Shown: positions 27,757 to 37,115 of the stretch, in pieces | Layout: every line of letters starts with the position of its first letter | How positions within the stretch are numbered: position 1 is the first letter of the stretch | Assembly (NCBI GenBank): GCA_020073085.1 | Contig: JAIQFV010000011.1 | Span: 62,001-126,000 of the forward strand | Source: Terriglobia bacterium | GTDB taxonomy: Bacteria; Acidobacteriota; Terriglobia; JAIQFV01 | Reading direction: 5' to 3' | Length of the DNA: 64,000 nt | Notes under the pieces: model-generated | The model's input: the letters and a program-made list of their open reading frames with translations, nothing else | What the model was told of the DNA's origin: nothing | The model's database searches: none | Position numbers and translations under genes: made by a program

Positions 27757-28524
27757 CTATCGCCGCCCGGAGGTCCATAGCGGCCAACCCTCGTCATCTC
27801 GCAGAACCAGGATGTCGCCTGTGGTCCGGTTCAGAAGCTCTACCGCCACATAATCGGTATCGTAAAGTATCGACAAGAATGCCCTTACTTCCATTCGGTC
27901 TCCCACATTGATTGGAAAGTTGTTCTCAAGCAGGAGGGAGTAGGGCCCGGTCAGGATGGTGGCAACCGCCCCGTCGTCTTTCTTTAAAGCAAATGTCGGG
28001 AAGCCCTGAGCGATCCCCAGATGGATGGTCTCCACCACTCCCGCGAAAGAGAGAATCTCCTTCTGCACGGAAGAGCGATTGCGCGCACCCTCGCCGCGCC
28101 GGCCTGGGCTTATGCCGGGTTGCCCGGACGCCCTCCAGAGAGGCATTCCACTGTCGTCCCGCAACACCAGCACAGTTGCCGTGGTGAGGTTCTTCAATTC
28201 AACGGCAGTATAGGTATTCTCGTGGCGCACGGACGGAAATGCCCGGACGTTCATCTGGTCGCCAATCCTGATTTCGAAGTTACTGTTCATCAGTAGGTAG
28301 TATGGCCCAGTGGTGATGACGACATTGCCTCCCGTGTTCTGGCCCAATACGAAGGAGGGGAATCCCTGGCCGATCCCGAGACTCACGCTCTGGACCACCC
28401 CTTCCAACGTCGTCAGGGTAGCGGCGGCGGGCCGGTCCATGCCCCGGGTTTGACCCAGAGACTCAAAGTTCAAGGTTGCCAGCAAGAGCAAGAGAATGCT
28501 GAGAGAATAAAATCTTCGGATCAT
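27757..28524 (-). CDS. Exported protein with two tandem copies of a ~100-residue domain
   Basis: 255 residues. Signal peptide 1-24. Two internal repeats follow: TLEGVVQSVSLGIGQGFPSFVLG to VLVLRDDSGMPLWRASG, and FAGVVETIHLGIAQGFPTFALKK to ILVLRDDEGWPLWTSG. Each contains a GP-Y-LLxNNF-x-I-x-GDxMxVRAF core. The repeat is the same type of barrel as in the neighbouring 149-residue protein. GGAG lies before the ATG. The duplication suggests ligand or surface binding, but no function is known. Confidence 0.75.
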   Translation of the reverse strand: MIRRFYSLSILLLLLATLNFESLGQTRGMDRPAAATLTTLEGVVQSVSLGIGQGFPSFVLGQNTGGNVVITTGPYYLLMNSNFEIRIGDQMNVRAFPSVRHENTYTAVELKNLTTATVLVLRDDSGMPLWRASGQPGISPGRRGEGARNRSSVQKEILSFAGVVETIHLGIAQGFPTFALKKDDGAVATILTGPYSLLLENNFPINVGDRMEVRAFLSILYDTDYVAVELLNRTTGDILVLRDDEGWPLWTSGRR

Positions 28525-28694
28525 GATGAATCACTCCTTGGATAAAATAGGGTGAAGTAAGGTTGAAGCGTGCTTGCCCATAGAAGTTCGATTGAGGAAA
28601 GAATGCCTCAAGGCATTCGAACTCCCACAATCAGGTACAATTCCGGAAGGTCAATCGAGGGGGAGGTCTCACCTCCCACCTCATATCACTCCGG

Positions 28695-29099
28695 TCATCG
28701 TCGGCATCTTCCGCGTCCCCGGCCCGTTGCCGGGGAGTTTGCCTTGCCTGCACCATCTTGCGGGCCGAGACGCCGGCCGGATGACGCGCCATACCCAGTG
28801 CCGTCCCTTGGGCCAATTCCCAGATTTCCCGTTCCATCTCCCGGTCCCCAATGATGGCCAGCCTTGGCGTTTTGCCCTTGAGCATCCTGCCGGCCGCTTC
28901 CGACCGCCCGGCCGCAAATGTCGCAAATGCCGTCGCCATCTTGGTCATGGATGGCGTGAAGTTGAGGGTCGCTCGATTGCCGGGCTCGGTTTTGTGTTTG
29001 AACAGTTGCATTGTCCTGTGCTCGGGCCACCAGGACCGAGCTTGAAACCAAGAGTCCGATGACCACAAGAACTGCAGACGATTTGGATATTGATCTCAT
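28695..29099 (-). CDS. Exported protein with a DxDGDG calcium-like loop, sigma-54-dependent
   Basis: 134 residues. Signal peptide 1-28 (SSAVLVVIGLLVSSSVLVARA). The mature part carries HDQDGDGICDICGRAVG, an EF-hand/dockerin-like acidic loop fused to a CxxC pair, then a Gly/Arg-rich tail (GPRDGTGYGAS...). An alternative frame of similar length (28631-29068) lacks a signal peptide and is rejected. A sigma-54 -24/-12 element lies 52-69 bases upstream, and a histidine kinase/NtrC-type pair lies just beyond; it is probably their target. Confidence 0.65.
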   Translation of the reverse strand: MRSISKSSAVLVVIGLLVSSSVLVARAQDNATVQTQNRARQSSDPQLHAIHDQDGDGICDICGRAVGSGRQDAQGQNAKAGHHWGPGDGTGNLGIGPRDGTGYGASSGRRLGPQDGAGKANSPATGRGRGRCRR

Positions 29100-29150
29100 A
29101 AGTTTTCACTCCCACTCTGATAATCTTCATAACAACCGACACCCTTGATG

Positions 29151-29168
29151 TTGCAAGGCTGATTCCAA
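29151..29168 (-). promoter_or_regulatory. Sigma-54 promoter (-24/-12) of the 28695-29099 gene
   Basis: On the minus strand TTGGAATCAGCCTTGCAA has GG and GC separated by exactly 10 bases, as sigma-54 requires, with TTGC at -12. The start would fall near 29141, giving a leader of about 42 bases. A CCGGC-GAAT-GCCGG palindrome lies just upstream at 29192-29205. Confidence 0.6.
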
Positions 29169-29389
29169 AGACGGCCAATCACTTTAAGAAACCGGCGAAT
29201 GCCGGATCCGATGTTCGCTATCTGGGACTTACAACGGAAGGTGGTTTTGAGGGCTTGTCGACTCCCGGGGCTGTGGCGCAGGGATCAGATGCAATCTTTG
29301 CACATAATTGGGCGGTTCTCTGCAGGATTTGCAGTCACCCTTGATAGTCGAAGGACTCATGACGGTGGAACAACTGCGGAGGGGGGAAG

Positions 29390-30730
29390 TCAGTCTTTTT
29401 CGATGACGCCGTAATCCCTAAGGCGGTACTGTAGAGTTCGGAGGCTGATTCCGAGTTGTGCGGCTGCTTTTCGGCGATCCCCGTTGTTTTCCTCCAGGGC
29501 ATGTGTAATCGCCCGTCTCTCTATCTCAGCCATAGTCAAGGGTTGGCTTGTCTTTGAGTCGCCGCCGACGGATGCGAACGGGATGTCTCCGGGGCGGATG
29601 ACATCTGAGGTACAGATGATCAGGGCGCGTTCCACGGTGTTTTGAAGCTCGCGCACATTGCCGGGCCAGGTATATTTCAGAAACTGCTCCTGGGTGTCCG
29701 AGCGCAGTGATTTTATTGGCTGTCCCATCTGGGCAGCGATCTTCTTCAGGAAGTATTTCGCGAGAGGGAGGATGTCTTCGCGACGATCTCTAAGTGGGGC
29801 CAGGTGGATGGGGAAAACATTGAGGCGGTAATACAGGTCCTCACGAAAGATCCTCTGCCGGATAGCCTCAGCCAGATCCCGGTTAGTGGCCGCGATAACC
29901 CGGACATCAACCGAGATGGTGCGGGTTCCACCGACGCGTTCGAACTGTTGTTCCTGGAGGACCCGCAGCAACTTGGCCTGAAGGTTTCCGCTCATTTCCG
30001 CGATTTCGTCCAGGAACAAAGTGCCGCCATGTGCCCATTCAAATCGGCCCCGCTTGGCTTGAGTGGCGCCGGTAAAAGCTCCCTTTTCATGACCGAAGAG
30101 TTCCGATTCAAGCAGCGACTCGGCCAAGGCGGCGCAATTGACGGCAACAAACGGGCTGTCGGCGCGAGGACTGCGGCGGTGAATGAAACGGGCCAGGACC
30201 TCCTTCCCGGTTCCCGATTCCCCGGTCAGCAGGACTGTGGCCAGTTGAGGGGCGACCTGGGACGCCAGGGTGAGTGCCTGGGACATGGCCTGGCTTTGTG
30301 CGATGATGTCGGCCGGAAACTGCGCTTCGGTTTCCGCTTGGTGAATCAGGCTCTGATCCTTCAGCAACCGTTGTCCCAGGACTTTCTGGACGGCGAGCCT
30401 CAATTCATCGGGGTTGTCCAGCGGCTTGATGAGGTACTCCTGGGCACCCAATTTGATAGCTTCCACTGCGGTTTGGATCGAGCCGTAAGCGGTGAGGACG
30501 ATGATAGGGATCTCCGGAGACCTCTCCCGAATCCACTTGATCAACTCGATGCCGCCCATCCCGGGCATCCGCTCGTCTGTGATGACCACATCAAAGCTGC
30601 GTTGCTCCAGCAGCCGGGTTGCCTCGAAACCATCGGCTGCTGTCTCCACCCCATACTTGTCACCCAGAATCGCGCCTAACAATTGTCGTTGGGCCGGTTC
30701 GTCGTCAACTATGAGAACTGAGTTCTTCAC
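29390..30730 (-). CDS. NtrC-family sigma-54 response regulator
   Basis: 446 residues from a GTG start. Receiver domain with [15 protein letters not shown], phospho-acceptor D52 ([13 protein letters not shown]) and K in IVLTAYGS...LIKPLDN. The AAA+ domain holds GESGTGKE and [13 protein letters not shown] (the sigma-54 contact loop). The C-terminal Fis-type HTH is [22 protein letters not shown]. The GTG at 30730 begins the receiver strand directly, 16 bases after the kinase stop with AAAGGA upstream. A longer upstream start would run 71 codons back into the kinase gene. Confidence 0.9.
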   Translation of the reverse strand: MKNSVLIVDDEPAQRQLLGAILGDKYGVETAADGFEATRLLEQRSFDVVITDERMPGMGGIELIKWIRERSPEIPIIVLTAYGSIQTAVEAIKLGAQEYLIKPLDNPDELRLAVQKVLGQRLLKDQSLIHQAETEAQFPADIIAQSQAMSQALTLASQVAPQLATVLLTGESGTGKEVLARFIHRRSPRADSPFVAVNCAALAESLLESELFGHEKGAFTGATQAKRGRFEWAHGGTLFLDEIAEMSGNLQAKLLRVLQEQQFERVGGTRTISVDVRVIAATNRDLAEAIRQRIFREDLYYRLNVFPIHLAPLRDRREDILPLAKYFLKKIAAQMGQPIKSLRSDTQEQFLKYTWPGNVRELQNTVERALIICTSDVIRPGDIPFASVGGDSKTSQPLTMAEIERRAITHALEENNGDRRKAAAQLGISLRTLQYRLRDYGVIEKD

Positions 30731-30746
30731 GGGAGGTACAGGTCCT

Positions 30747-32033
30747 TTAGAAACCGATCGGCACCCGAAGGGAGCAGCGGGCGCCACCCTCGGCCCGGTT
30801 GGCCAGGGTGATACTTCCGCCCAATCGTTCGATGATCTGTTTAGACACGGCCAGTCCGAGCCCGGTGCCTTTAATTCTACCGGTCGTAAACGGCTCGAAG
30901 AGATCCTCTGGAGATTGATCACCCAGTCCCGGTCCGCAGTCATCTACTTCAATGACCGCCTCCCGGGTCGTTTCATCTTTGCGCAGAGCGACAGAGATCG
31001 CCTGTCCCGCAGGCGTGACCTGGATGGCGTTCAGGAAGATGTTGAGAAGGACCTGGCGGATCCCGTTCGGGTCGGAGTGAACGAAAAGGGTTTCATCCGG
31101 ACAGCTCAGACGAATCCCGCCTCCATTCAAGCCCGGTTTGGCTTCGAGCATTGCGATCACTTCCGCCGACAGCCTTTTGAGATCAAATTGACTGAGTTCC
31201 GGTTTCCCAGGCCGTGCAAAACTCAGGAGATCATTGACCAGCTGCTCAAGGCGCTTGGCTTCATTCACCACGGTTATCATCAGGGCTTGGGCCTCATGAT
31301 CCGGCGGAAGACTCTCCTGGGTCACTTGGGCCAGCCCTTTCATCGCCCCCAGCGGGTTGCGGATCTCGTGCGCTAAAGTGGCCGCCATCTGCCCCAGCGT
31401 GGCCAGATGCTTGTCGAGATTCTCCCGGGTCCTCAGTTTCAAAAACTGATCCAGGGTTCTCAGAAAATAAAACGACAATGTGAGCAGGGCAACAATGGCC
31501 AAGGCCGATGTGATCAAGTGAGAGTAAGCCTGTCTCGTGATAAAAGCCGCCTGCGACTTCTGGAGTCCCATGCGAATCCGCCACCCGGTGACCTCTGCGC
31601 CCCGACCCTGCGCGGATCGCGGAGAAGCCGAAAAGGAATCCTCGAACCAGTAGATGGATGATTTCACGTCTTTCTCTTGCCCGGACGTTGGAGCCGATTG
31701 CCTGTCGGGCTTGTTTTCGAAACTCACCAGCGTCCGCCCGGTATGATCGAGGAGTGCCAGGGAGGTCACTTTCTCCGGATTGGCCAGGGCGGCCTCTTCC
31801 AGGGCGGACTCCCATACGGAGAGGTTATTTCGTCGGCCCGGACCTCGGGTCTGGGCATCGACCGAGGCTGCAATATCGTGTCCGATCTTCTCCAGATATT
31901 GATCGCGCAGCCTGACGAGGGTAAGAAATCCGTACAGGGCACTCGACCCGAGGCCTACACAAATCGCGAAGACGGCGGCAACAAAGATTCGGGTCGAAAA
32001 CAACCCGGTTCTATTGAGGCTTCTCGTATCCAT
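30747..32033 (-). CDS. Membrane sensor histidine kinase (NtrB/ZraS-like)
   Basis: 428 residues. Two membrane segments: about 14-36 ([20 protein letters not shown]) and about 165-187 ([19 protein letters not shown]). A periplasmic sensor of about 125 residues lies between them. The H-box is [15 protein letters not shown] (His near residue 227); ATPase boxes are [24 protein letters not shown] and [18 protein letters not shown]. It phosphorylates the regulator encoded 16 bases downstream. The sensed signal is unknown. ZraS-like kinases act on envelope stress, which would suit an exported Ca-loop/CxxC target. Confidence 0.9.
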   Translation of the reverse strand: MDTRSLNRTGLFSTRIFVAAVFAICVGLGSSALYGFLTLVRLRDQYLEKIGHDIAASVDAQTRGPGRRNNLSVWESALEEAALANPEKVTSLALLDHTGRTLVSFENKPDRQSAPTSGQEKDVKSSIYWFEDSFSASPRSAQGRGAEVTGWRIRMGLQKSQAAFITRQAYSHLITSALAIVALLTLSFYFLRTLDQFLKLRTRENLDKHLATLGQMAATLAHEIRNPLGAMKGLAQVTQESLPPDHEAQALMITVVNEAKRLEQLVNDLLSFARPGKPELSQFDLKRLSAEVIAMLEAKPGLNGGGIRLSCPDETLFVHSDPNGIRQVLLNIFLNAIQVTPAGQAISVALRKDETTREAVIEVDDCGPGLGDQSPEDLFEPFTTGRIKGTGLGLAVSKQIIERLGGSITLANRAEGGARCSLRVPIGF

Positions 32034-32839
32034 AGGGCAACGGGGTCTGAGAGAGTGGTTTTGTCTGATGTTGGATTGAACTTCTCCATCACCGCGACCA
32101 ACGGGGCAGCCTACTCATCCTGATCGTTGTAAATTAGCAAATCAGCCCGCCTCCAGCGGCATTGCAAACGACCGGTCGGAGCCATTGTAATGCCGCCGGG
32201 TTCGACTGTGAAGATGTATATTGCGTGGTAATGGAATAATGTTCCTGAATTGCAGCGAGACGGACCGGATGAATGTACGTTTGGGGCCGCGTGTCATCCC
32301 CAGCCGCAGGAGCGGTTTGGAGATTTACCTCTTATCTGAATTGGCATCAAGAACGAAACAGGTAGCTCACCTTTACAAAGAACTGTCGACCCGAGGAGGT
32401 TGAGGAGTGAGACCATGTCGGGAATGGAGCGGAGGGCCGCTTCCCCCGGAATTCAATGTTTTTTGACTCCGGTTATTTTGCCCTTCCACGGAGGCCATGT
32501 GGAGCCAACAAACGACAGTCCCGGTATCAGGGCTGTGTGATCCGCCACGGAAGCGGCCGGCCATTCTTTATCGGGGGTTCATCGACCTTGCTGAATGAAC
32601 AGCGGGCATCCTGATTGCGAAGGGCGCCGGCGCACTCAGGATAGAGGAACTTCGGTTCGGGAGACACAGCGCCATGAGAGGGATCCCCTTCGACACCCCT
32701 GCCTGGCTGACAGGGAAGAAAAGCAAGTCCAATCCGGATCTGCTTGCGAGGTCTCAGGGAGGAGAGTCAATCTGGAAACGACCCGGATTCTCCAAAGATG
32801 CCGCCCTCCGGTTCATCAGAAGCAGTCAACCAGCGGCTG
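32034..32839. other. 806-base gap without a supported gene
   Basis: Short frames on both strands (for example 60 codons at 32674-32856 plus) show no family match. A minus-strand segment ending at 32347 reads GRQFFVKVSYLFRS before its stop, reminiscent of a beta-barrel C-terminus, but is too short to call. The promoter of the histidine kinase operon should be here. Confidence 0.4.
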
Positions 32840-33049
32840 CTAATCTTCGAGCTTGAACCCGACCTTTAGAATGACCTGCCAATAGCCGACCTTATTCGCC
32901 TCGACGCTGCCGCGAATTTCCAGGACTTGGAACCACTGGATGTGATGAACAGTTTTAGAGGCTTTGGCGATTGCGTTTTGGACTGCATCCTCAACGCTCG
33001 TCTTTGAAGTGCCGGTTAGTTCAACCTGTTTGTACACGAAATCAGCCAT
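32840..33049 (-). CDS. Dodecin family flavin-binding protein
   Basis: 69 residues, the usual dodecin length. MADFVYKQVELTGTSKTSVE and AVQNAIAKASKTVHHIQWFQVLEIRG contain the dodecin alpha/beta fold, with the aromatic W in the flavin-stacking position (HIQWFQV). Dodecins form 12-subunit cages that store riboflavin or FMN. GGAGGAG precedes the ATG chosen; a start 63 bases upstream is unlikely. Monocistronic. Confidence 0.93.
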   Translation of the reverse strand: MADFVYKQVELTGTSKTSVEDAVQNAIAKASKTVHHIQWFQVLEIRGSVEANKVGYWQVILKVGFKLED

Positions 33050-33511
33050 CTCAACTCCTCCAAAAGATTTGAATGAAAGCAGGGTCCGGATGCATCCCCG
33101 GCCATGGAGCATGGGTCATACCCGAGGTGAAGCGGTGAGCTCTCGGATTGTCCCCCTTGTCCTGCGATCCAGGGAACGAAAGAGGGCAACAGGATCCCGA
33201 TTCGCTCATTTATTCGAATTCACTCAAAACGGCATCAGAGCATATATGAACGCAGGAATCGCCGCAAGGCTCGGTCTGCTTTTTCAATCAATCCCGTTTC
33301 CCATTTTTCCGGTCATGGAGTGAGGTTTCCTCTTGACAAAGGATGGGGACATCCCTATTAAGACATGGATGAAGTGTATTCAGTCCGGGAGCCTACCGCA
33401 GGACTTCCTGGGGCGCCGATTGTTTTTCCATGGTCATCGCAATGGGTGTGGACGCGTGAGTTACCGTCGTGCCTTCGTGCTGACTATGACCACGAAATGG
33501 AGAGGTGCTCG
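33050..33511. other. 462-base gap, leader of the MgtE-N/Nramp operon
   Basis: No gene is supported. The MgtE-like frame is open for 49 codons before the ATG used, but that part has poor protein character. A long leader before a Mg-related gene could hold a riboswitch; I could not recognise a known ykoK or mgtA fold by eye. Confidence 0.4.
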
Positions 33512-34753
33512 ATGATTTACTTTACCGAGCTGGAGAACCTGCCGATCTTCGACGCCCGGGGCGAATACCTCGGACGGCTGGTGGATCTCGGCATTAACCC
33601 GAGTCAAAACCCCCTTCAGGTGGCGACGTATTATGTCAGGAGTCCAAAGAAGGAATTGCTGAGCATCACCCAGGCACAGCTGCCTTCCATCTCGGTGCGC
33701 GCGGCTCAGACCCGGGTCCCGGCGGAGGACCTCGGTTCTTATACCCCGGAGGAGGACCTGATCCGCATCAAGAAGGATGTCCTGGACCAGCAAATCATCG
33801 ATGTCAACGACCAGAAAGTTGTACGTGTCAATGATGTGGATTTTGATATTCGGCCCAGCGACGGATATACCGACCTTCATATCGTCGCCGTCAACGTGGG
33901 GTGGGAAGCGGCGGTGCGCCGGTTGCTTCAAGGGGTTTTTGCGAAGCACACCATCCGCCGGATTGCAGGACTGTTCTCTCAGAAGACGATTCCCTGGGAG
34001 TTTGTAAACCTGATTGAGCCGGACCCATCGCGTCGGGTTCGGCTTCGTATTTCTTACAGCCGGCTGGCGGACCTCCATCCGGCGGACCTGGCTGACATTC
34101 TTGAGGAGTTGAGCCGTGACGAGCAGAAGTCAGTAATCGAATCGTTGGATGACGAAACCGCTGCCCAAGCCGTCTCAGAAATTCCGACGAGGATGCAGGT
34201 GGCCCTGCTGGAAAGCATCCCCGCCAGCCGCGCGGCTGACATCGTGGAGGAGATGCCGCCCGATGAAGCGGCCGACGTCCTCCAGGAGCTTCCGCCGGAG
34301 ACTTCGGCCCAAGTCCTGGCCAATATGGAGAAGGAGGAAGCCAAGGAAGTCCGGAATCTTTTGGGGTTCGAGGAAAACACCGCGGGTGGATTGATGACGA
34401 CCGAATTCATCGTGGTCGGGGACCTGGCCACCGTGGAAGCCGCCGTCGCAGCATTGAAGGCATTTGATGGCTCGATGGAGTCGGTGCATGCCATCTACCT
34501 GATCGACCCCAACGCCACCTTGACTGGAGTCGTGCCTTTGGCGCGAATCTTACTGGCGGAGGCCAGCACCCCTCTGCGGGGGCTTTCGATGGATCCGGTC
34601 ATCTCGGTCCCGTTTCACGCGGATGACAAAGCGGTCGTGACCTTGTTCAATAAGTACAATCTTCTGACCCTTCCCGTGGTCGATGACAACGGCCGCATGC
34701 TGGGAGTGGTCACAGCCGACGATGTGCTGGAGATTCTCATCACCAACCATTAA
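33512..34753 (+). CDS. Soluble MgtE N-terminal/CBS-domain protein with PRC-barrel-like head
   Basis: 413 residues. Residues 1-150 form a PRC-barrel-like region (LPIFDARGEYLGRLVDLGI and again QIIDVNDQKVVRVNDVDF). Residues about 185-280 are the helical MgtE_N repeat (ADLHPADLADILEELS; AADIVEEMPPDEAADVLQELP). Two CBS motifs end the protein (AIYLIDPNATLTGVVPL; LPVVDDNGRMLGVVTADDVLEIL). This is the cytoplasmic Mg2+-sensing half of MgtE without the channel. GGAGAGG lies before the ATG. It is followed 21 bases later by an Nramp-related transporter, which it probably gates or regulates. Confidence 0.88.
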   Translation: MIYFTELENLPIFDARGEYLGRLVDLGINPSQNPLQVATYYVRSPKKELLSITQAQLPSISVRAAQTRVPAEDLGSYTPEEDLIRIKKDVLDQQIIDVNDQKVVRVNDVDFDIRPSDGYTDLHIVAVNVGWEAAVRRLLQGVFAKHTIRRIAGLFSQKTIPWEFVNLIEPDPSRRVRLRISYSRLADLHPADLADILEELSRDEQKSVIESLDDETAAQAVSEIPTRMQVALLESIPASRAADIVEEMPPDEAADVLQELPPETSAQVLANMEKEEAKEVRNLLGFEENTAGGLMTTEFIVVGDLATVEAAVAALKAFDGSMESVHAIYLIDPNATLTGVVPLARILLAEASTPLRGLSMDPVISVPFHADDKAVVTLFNKYNLLTLPVVDDNGRMLGVVTADDVLEILITNH

Positions 34754-34774
34754 TCATGGACTGGCCGGTGTAGG

Positions 34775-36043
34775 ATGATGATCACGCGGAGTTTTCGACG
34801 CTATCGACGCTCTATTTTGATCTTCCTGGCCGTGCTGGGCCCCGGGATCATTACGGCCAATGTCGATAACGACGCCGGGGGAATCTACACCTATTCCGTG
34901 GCCGGAGCTCACTTTGGCTATACGCTGTTGTGGACGCTCATCCCCATCACGGTGGCTTTGGTGGTGATTCAGGAAATGGTGGCCCGGATGGGAATCGTCA
35001 CGGGCAAGGGATTGGCCGACCTCATCCGGGAAGAATACGGGTTCCGCACCACCTTCTTCCTGATGGCGTTGTTGTTGGTGGCCGATTTGGGCAATACGAT
35101 TTCTGAGTTTGCCGGTTTGGCTTCGGGGATGTCCATCTTTCATGTGAGTCGCTACATCGCCGTTCCGTTGGGAGCCCTGCTGGTGTGGGTGCTGGTTGTG
35201 AAGGGGACGTACCGGATCGTTGAAAAGGTCTTCCTGGCCGCCTGCGTGTTTTATGTGGCCTACGTCATCTCAGGCTTCCTGGCGCATCCCAACTGGAAGG
35301 TCGCCATGATCAGTACCGTCAAGCCCTCCCTGCATTTTGATTCCGGTTCACTTTACATGGTCATCGGCTTGGTGGGAACGACCATTGCACCCTGGATGCA
35401 GTTCTATCTGCAGTCTGCGGTGGTGGAGAAGGGAACTAAACTCAAGAACTACATGCAATCGCGATGGGATGTCATCATTGGTTGCATTATTACTGACGTT
35501 GTGGCTTTCTTCATCATTGTGGCGTGCGCCGCCACAATCTATGTCAACGGGCATGGCGAGATTTCGAATGCGGGGGACGCGGCCCTGGCATTGCGCCCCC
35601 TGGCGGGCCGGGCTGCGGCCGCGCTGTTCGCGTTCGGCCTGTGTAATGCCTCACTGTTTTCGGCCTGCATTCTCCCCCTGGCGACTGCCTATTATGTGTG
35701 CGAAGGATTGGGATTTGAATCCGGAATCAACAAGCGCCTTCACGAAGCCCCGACCTTTTACTCCCTGTTCACAGGGTTGATCGTCTTGGGCGGCCTGGCC
35801 GTCCTGGTGTTGAGCGAACAAAAGCAAGTCCCGATCATCCTGCTCTCGCAGGTCGCCAACGGAATCATCCTGCCGTTTGTTTTGATCTTCATGTTGCGGT
35901 TGAGCAACCGCAAAGACTTGATGGGGGACTACCGCAACACGCGCGGCTTCAATATTATTGCCTGGGTCACTTGCGTGGTGATGATCGCATTGACGGCGTT
36001 ATTGGCCATCAGCGCTTTCTTCCCGAAGTACATCCCGAAGTAG
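34775..36043 (+). CDS. Nramp-related divalent metal transporter with altered DPGN site
   Basis: 422 residues, about 11 membrane segments (for example IVEKVFLAACVFYVAYVISGF and FFIIVACAATIYV). Helix 1 reads GPGIITANVDNDAGGIYTY where Mn/Fe Nramps have DPGN, and helix 6 reads TTIAPWMQFYLQSA where they have the MPH motif. Loss of the soft-metal ligands is the hallmark of Nramp-related magnesium transporters, and the preceding gene is an MgtE-type Mg sensor. I therefore favour Mg2+ uptake (inference). The two genes form one operon. Confidence 0.85.
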   Translation: MMITRSFRRYRRSILIFLAVLGPGIITANVDNDAGGIYTYSVAGAHFGYTLLWTLIPITVALVVIQEMVARMGIVTGKGLADLIREEYGFRTTFFLMALLLVADLGNTISEFAGLASGMSIFHVSRYIAVPLGALLVWVLVVKGTYRIVEKVFLAACVFYVAYVISGFLAHPNWKVAMISTVKPSLHFDSGSLYMVIGLVGTTIAPWMQFYLQSAVVEKGTKLKNYMQSRWDVIIGCIITDVVAFFIIVACAATIYVNGHGEISNAGDAALALRPLAGRAAAALFAFGLCNASLFSACILPLATAYYVCEGLGFESGINKRLHEAPTFYSLFTGLIVLGGLAVLVLSEQKQVPIILLSQVANGIILPFVLIFMLRLSNRKDLMGDYRNTRGFNIIAWVTCVVMIALTALLAISAFFPKYIPK

Positions 36044-36056
36044 TTCCCGTGGACAT

Positions 36057-36920
36057 CTATCCTTCCAGCTTCACAAGAAAGTCTCGAACGGCGGGGGCCA
36101 GGCTGGAGGCGATCTGGCTGTTCTCTTTCTCCTGCAGGTCGGAAACGACAAAGGCCAGATAAGTTCGGGTTTCGAAACCGGCCACTTCCATATTCCGGAT
36201 CCTGGATGTGTAAAGCGGGAGGCCAGAGACATTCAGGGCGGCCCTCAGTCCGCGCCGAGGGAATACCTCCCCTTGTTTCCGGGTAATGGCCAGCGAAAGA
36301 ACGGTCTCCTGGTTTTTTAGAATGAGATGGACAAACTTGCGTCCGTTAAAAGAGCATCGATGGGCGACAACGATTTCAAACTCCGCGGGGATTCTTTCTT
36401 TTGCCAGAGAAACCAGGCCAACATACTCGGGGCCCAGTCTCTGCGACATCTCCTCAAGCGTAGCGTGCTGCTTCGCAAATTGGGAATCGATGGCGCAATG
36501 AATATGATCTCCCACTCCGATCTTGAGAATCGTGGCGGTCAACTGCGATAGGCCGGCAGGGTGGCGGAGGGACCACACCCGATAGGCGCCCACGCCCGCG
36601 ATTGAGAGTGCCGCAGCCGAGGCGGCCACCAGGATTAAACGGCTCCAAAAAGGGACCGTGTCTTTTTGCCCTTCGCTTTCACGCAAACGATTTTGAATCT
36701 TCGCCCGGAGTCCCGCCGGCACGACCTCTTGTTGGACAGCATTTCGCAGTGCGGTTCTCACCTGGGTTCGACTCTCGAGGGCGGTGGAGCAGTCCTTGCA
36801 ACCTTCAAGATGTTTTGAGGCCTCCAGACGGAGATCGGCGGGCAATTCTTCATTCAAATAAGCATCCAGACGACGTCGTGTCCTTTCGCATGTCTCTTGT
36901 GAGAAGTCAGATGCGTTCAT
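36057..36920 (-). CDS. Zinc-finger (zf-HC2) transmembrane anti-sigma factor-like protein
   Basis: 287 residues. ETCERTRRRLDAYLNEELP leads into ASKHLEGCKDC, the H-x3-C-x2-C zinc-binding anti-sigma helix set. One membrane segment lies at about residues 112-132 (LILVAASAAALSIAGVGAYRV). A 150-residue outside domain follows (VVAHRCSFNGRKFVHLILKN; ETRTYLAFVVSDLQ), similar in style to RsiW/YlaD C-terminal domains. No sigma gene precedes it; the nearest orphan ECF sigma gene is at 54613. The start at 36920 is the first ATG before the zinc motif; a longer start is possible. Confidence 0.8.
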   Translation of the reverse strand: MNASDFSQETCERTRRRLDAYLNEELPADLRLEASKHLEGCKDCSTALESRTQVRTALRNAVQQEVVPAGLRAKIQNRLRESEGQKDTVPFWSRLILVAASAAALSIAGVGAYRVWSLRHPAGLSQLTATILKIGVGDHIHCAIDSQFAKQHATLEEMSQRLGPEYVGLVSLAKERIPAEFEIVVAHRCSFNGRKFVHLILKNQETVLSLAITRKQGEVFPRRGLRAALNVSGLPLYTSRIRNMEVAGFETRTYLAFVVSDLQEKENSQIASSLAPAVRDFLVKLEG

Positions 36921-37083
36921 GAGCTTGGGTTTTCCTTCCCTCGAACGGGTATGCCAGGGAGGCAATTTGAATATCGTCCTCCGCAACGATTCGATACTTG
37001 ACCAGACTGGAAGCTGTTTGAGAGTGATTCTCCAACTGGAACTGAGCCGCCGATTCCATGGGGACGAGTCCCCCTAATTTCGT

Positions 37084-37105
37084 GTGCAGGCGAGGACGCC
37101 TGCAC
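37084..37105. repeat. Short palindromic repeat (9-bp stem, AGGA loop)
   Basis: GTGCAGGCG-AGGA-CGCCTGCAC lies between the anti-sigma and molybdoenzyme genes. The form GTGCAGGCG...CGCCTGCAC followed by TAC is, to my memory, a recurring intergenic palindrome in acidobacterial genomes. It may also end transcription of the molybdoenzyme operon. Confidence 0.5.
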
Positions 37106-37115
37106 TACTTTGACT

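Noticed and set aside
28631-29068. Alternative 145-codon frame overlapping the calcium-loop protein gene
   Set aside because: It has no signal peptide and irregular composition; the other frame has a clean signal peptide and is downstream of the sigma-54 promoter.
32347-32398. Minus-strand segment ending GRQFFVKVSYLFRS, like a TonB receptor C-terminus
   Set aside because: Only about 15 informative residues and no barrel upstream in any frame; may be chance.
32674-32856. 60-codon plus-strand frame opposite the dodecin end
   Set aside because: No recognisable features or ribosome site; overlaps antisense with a certain gene.
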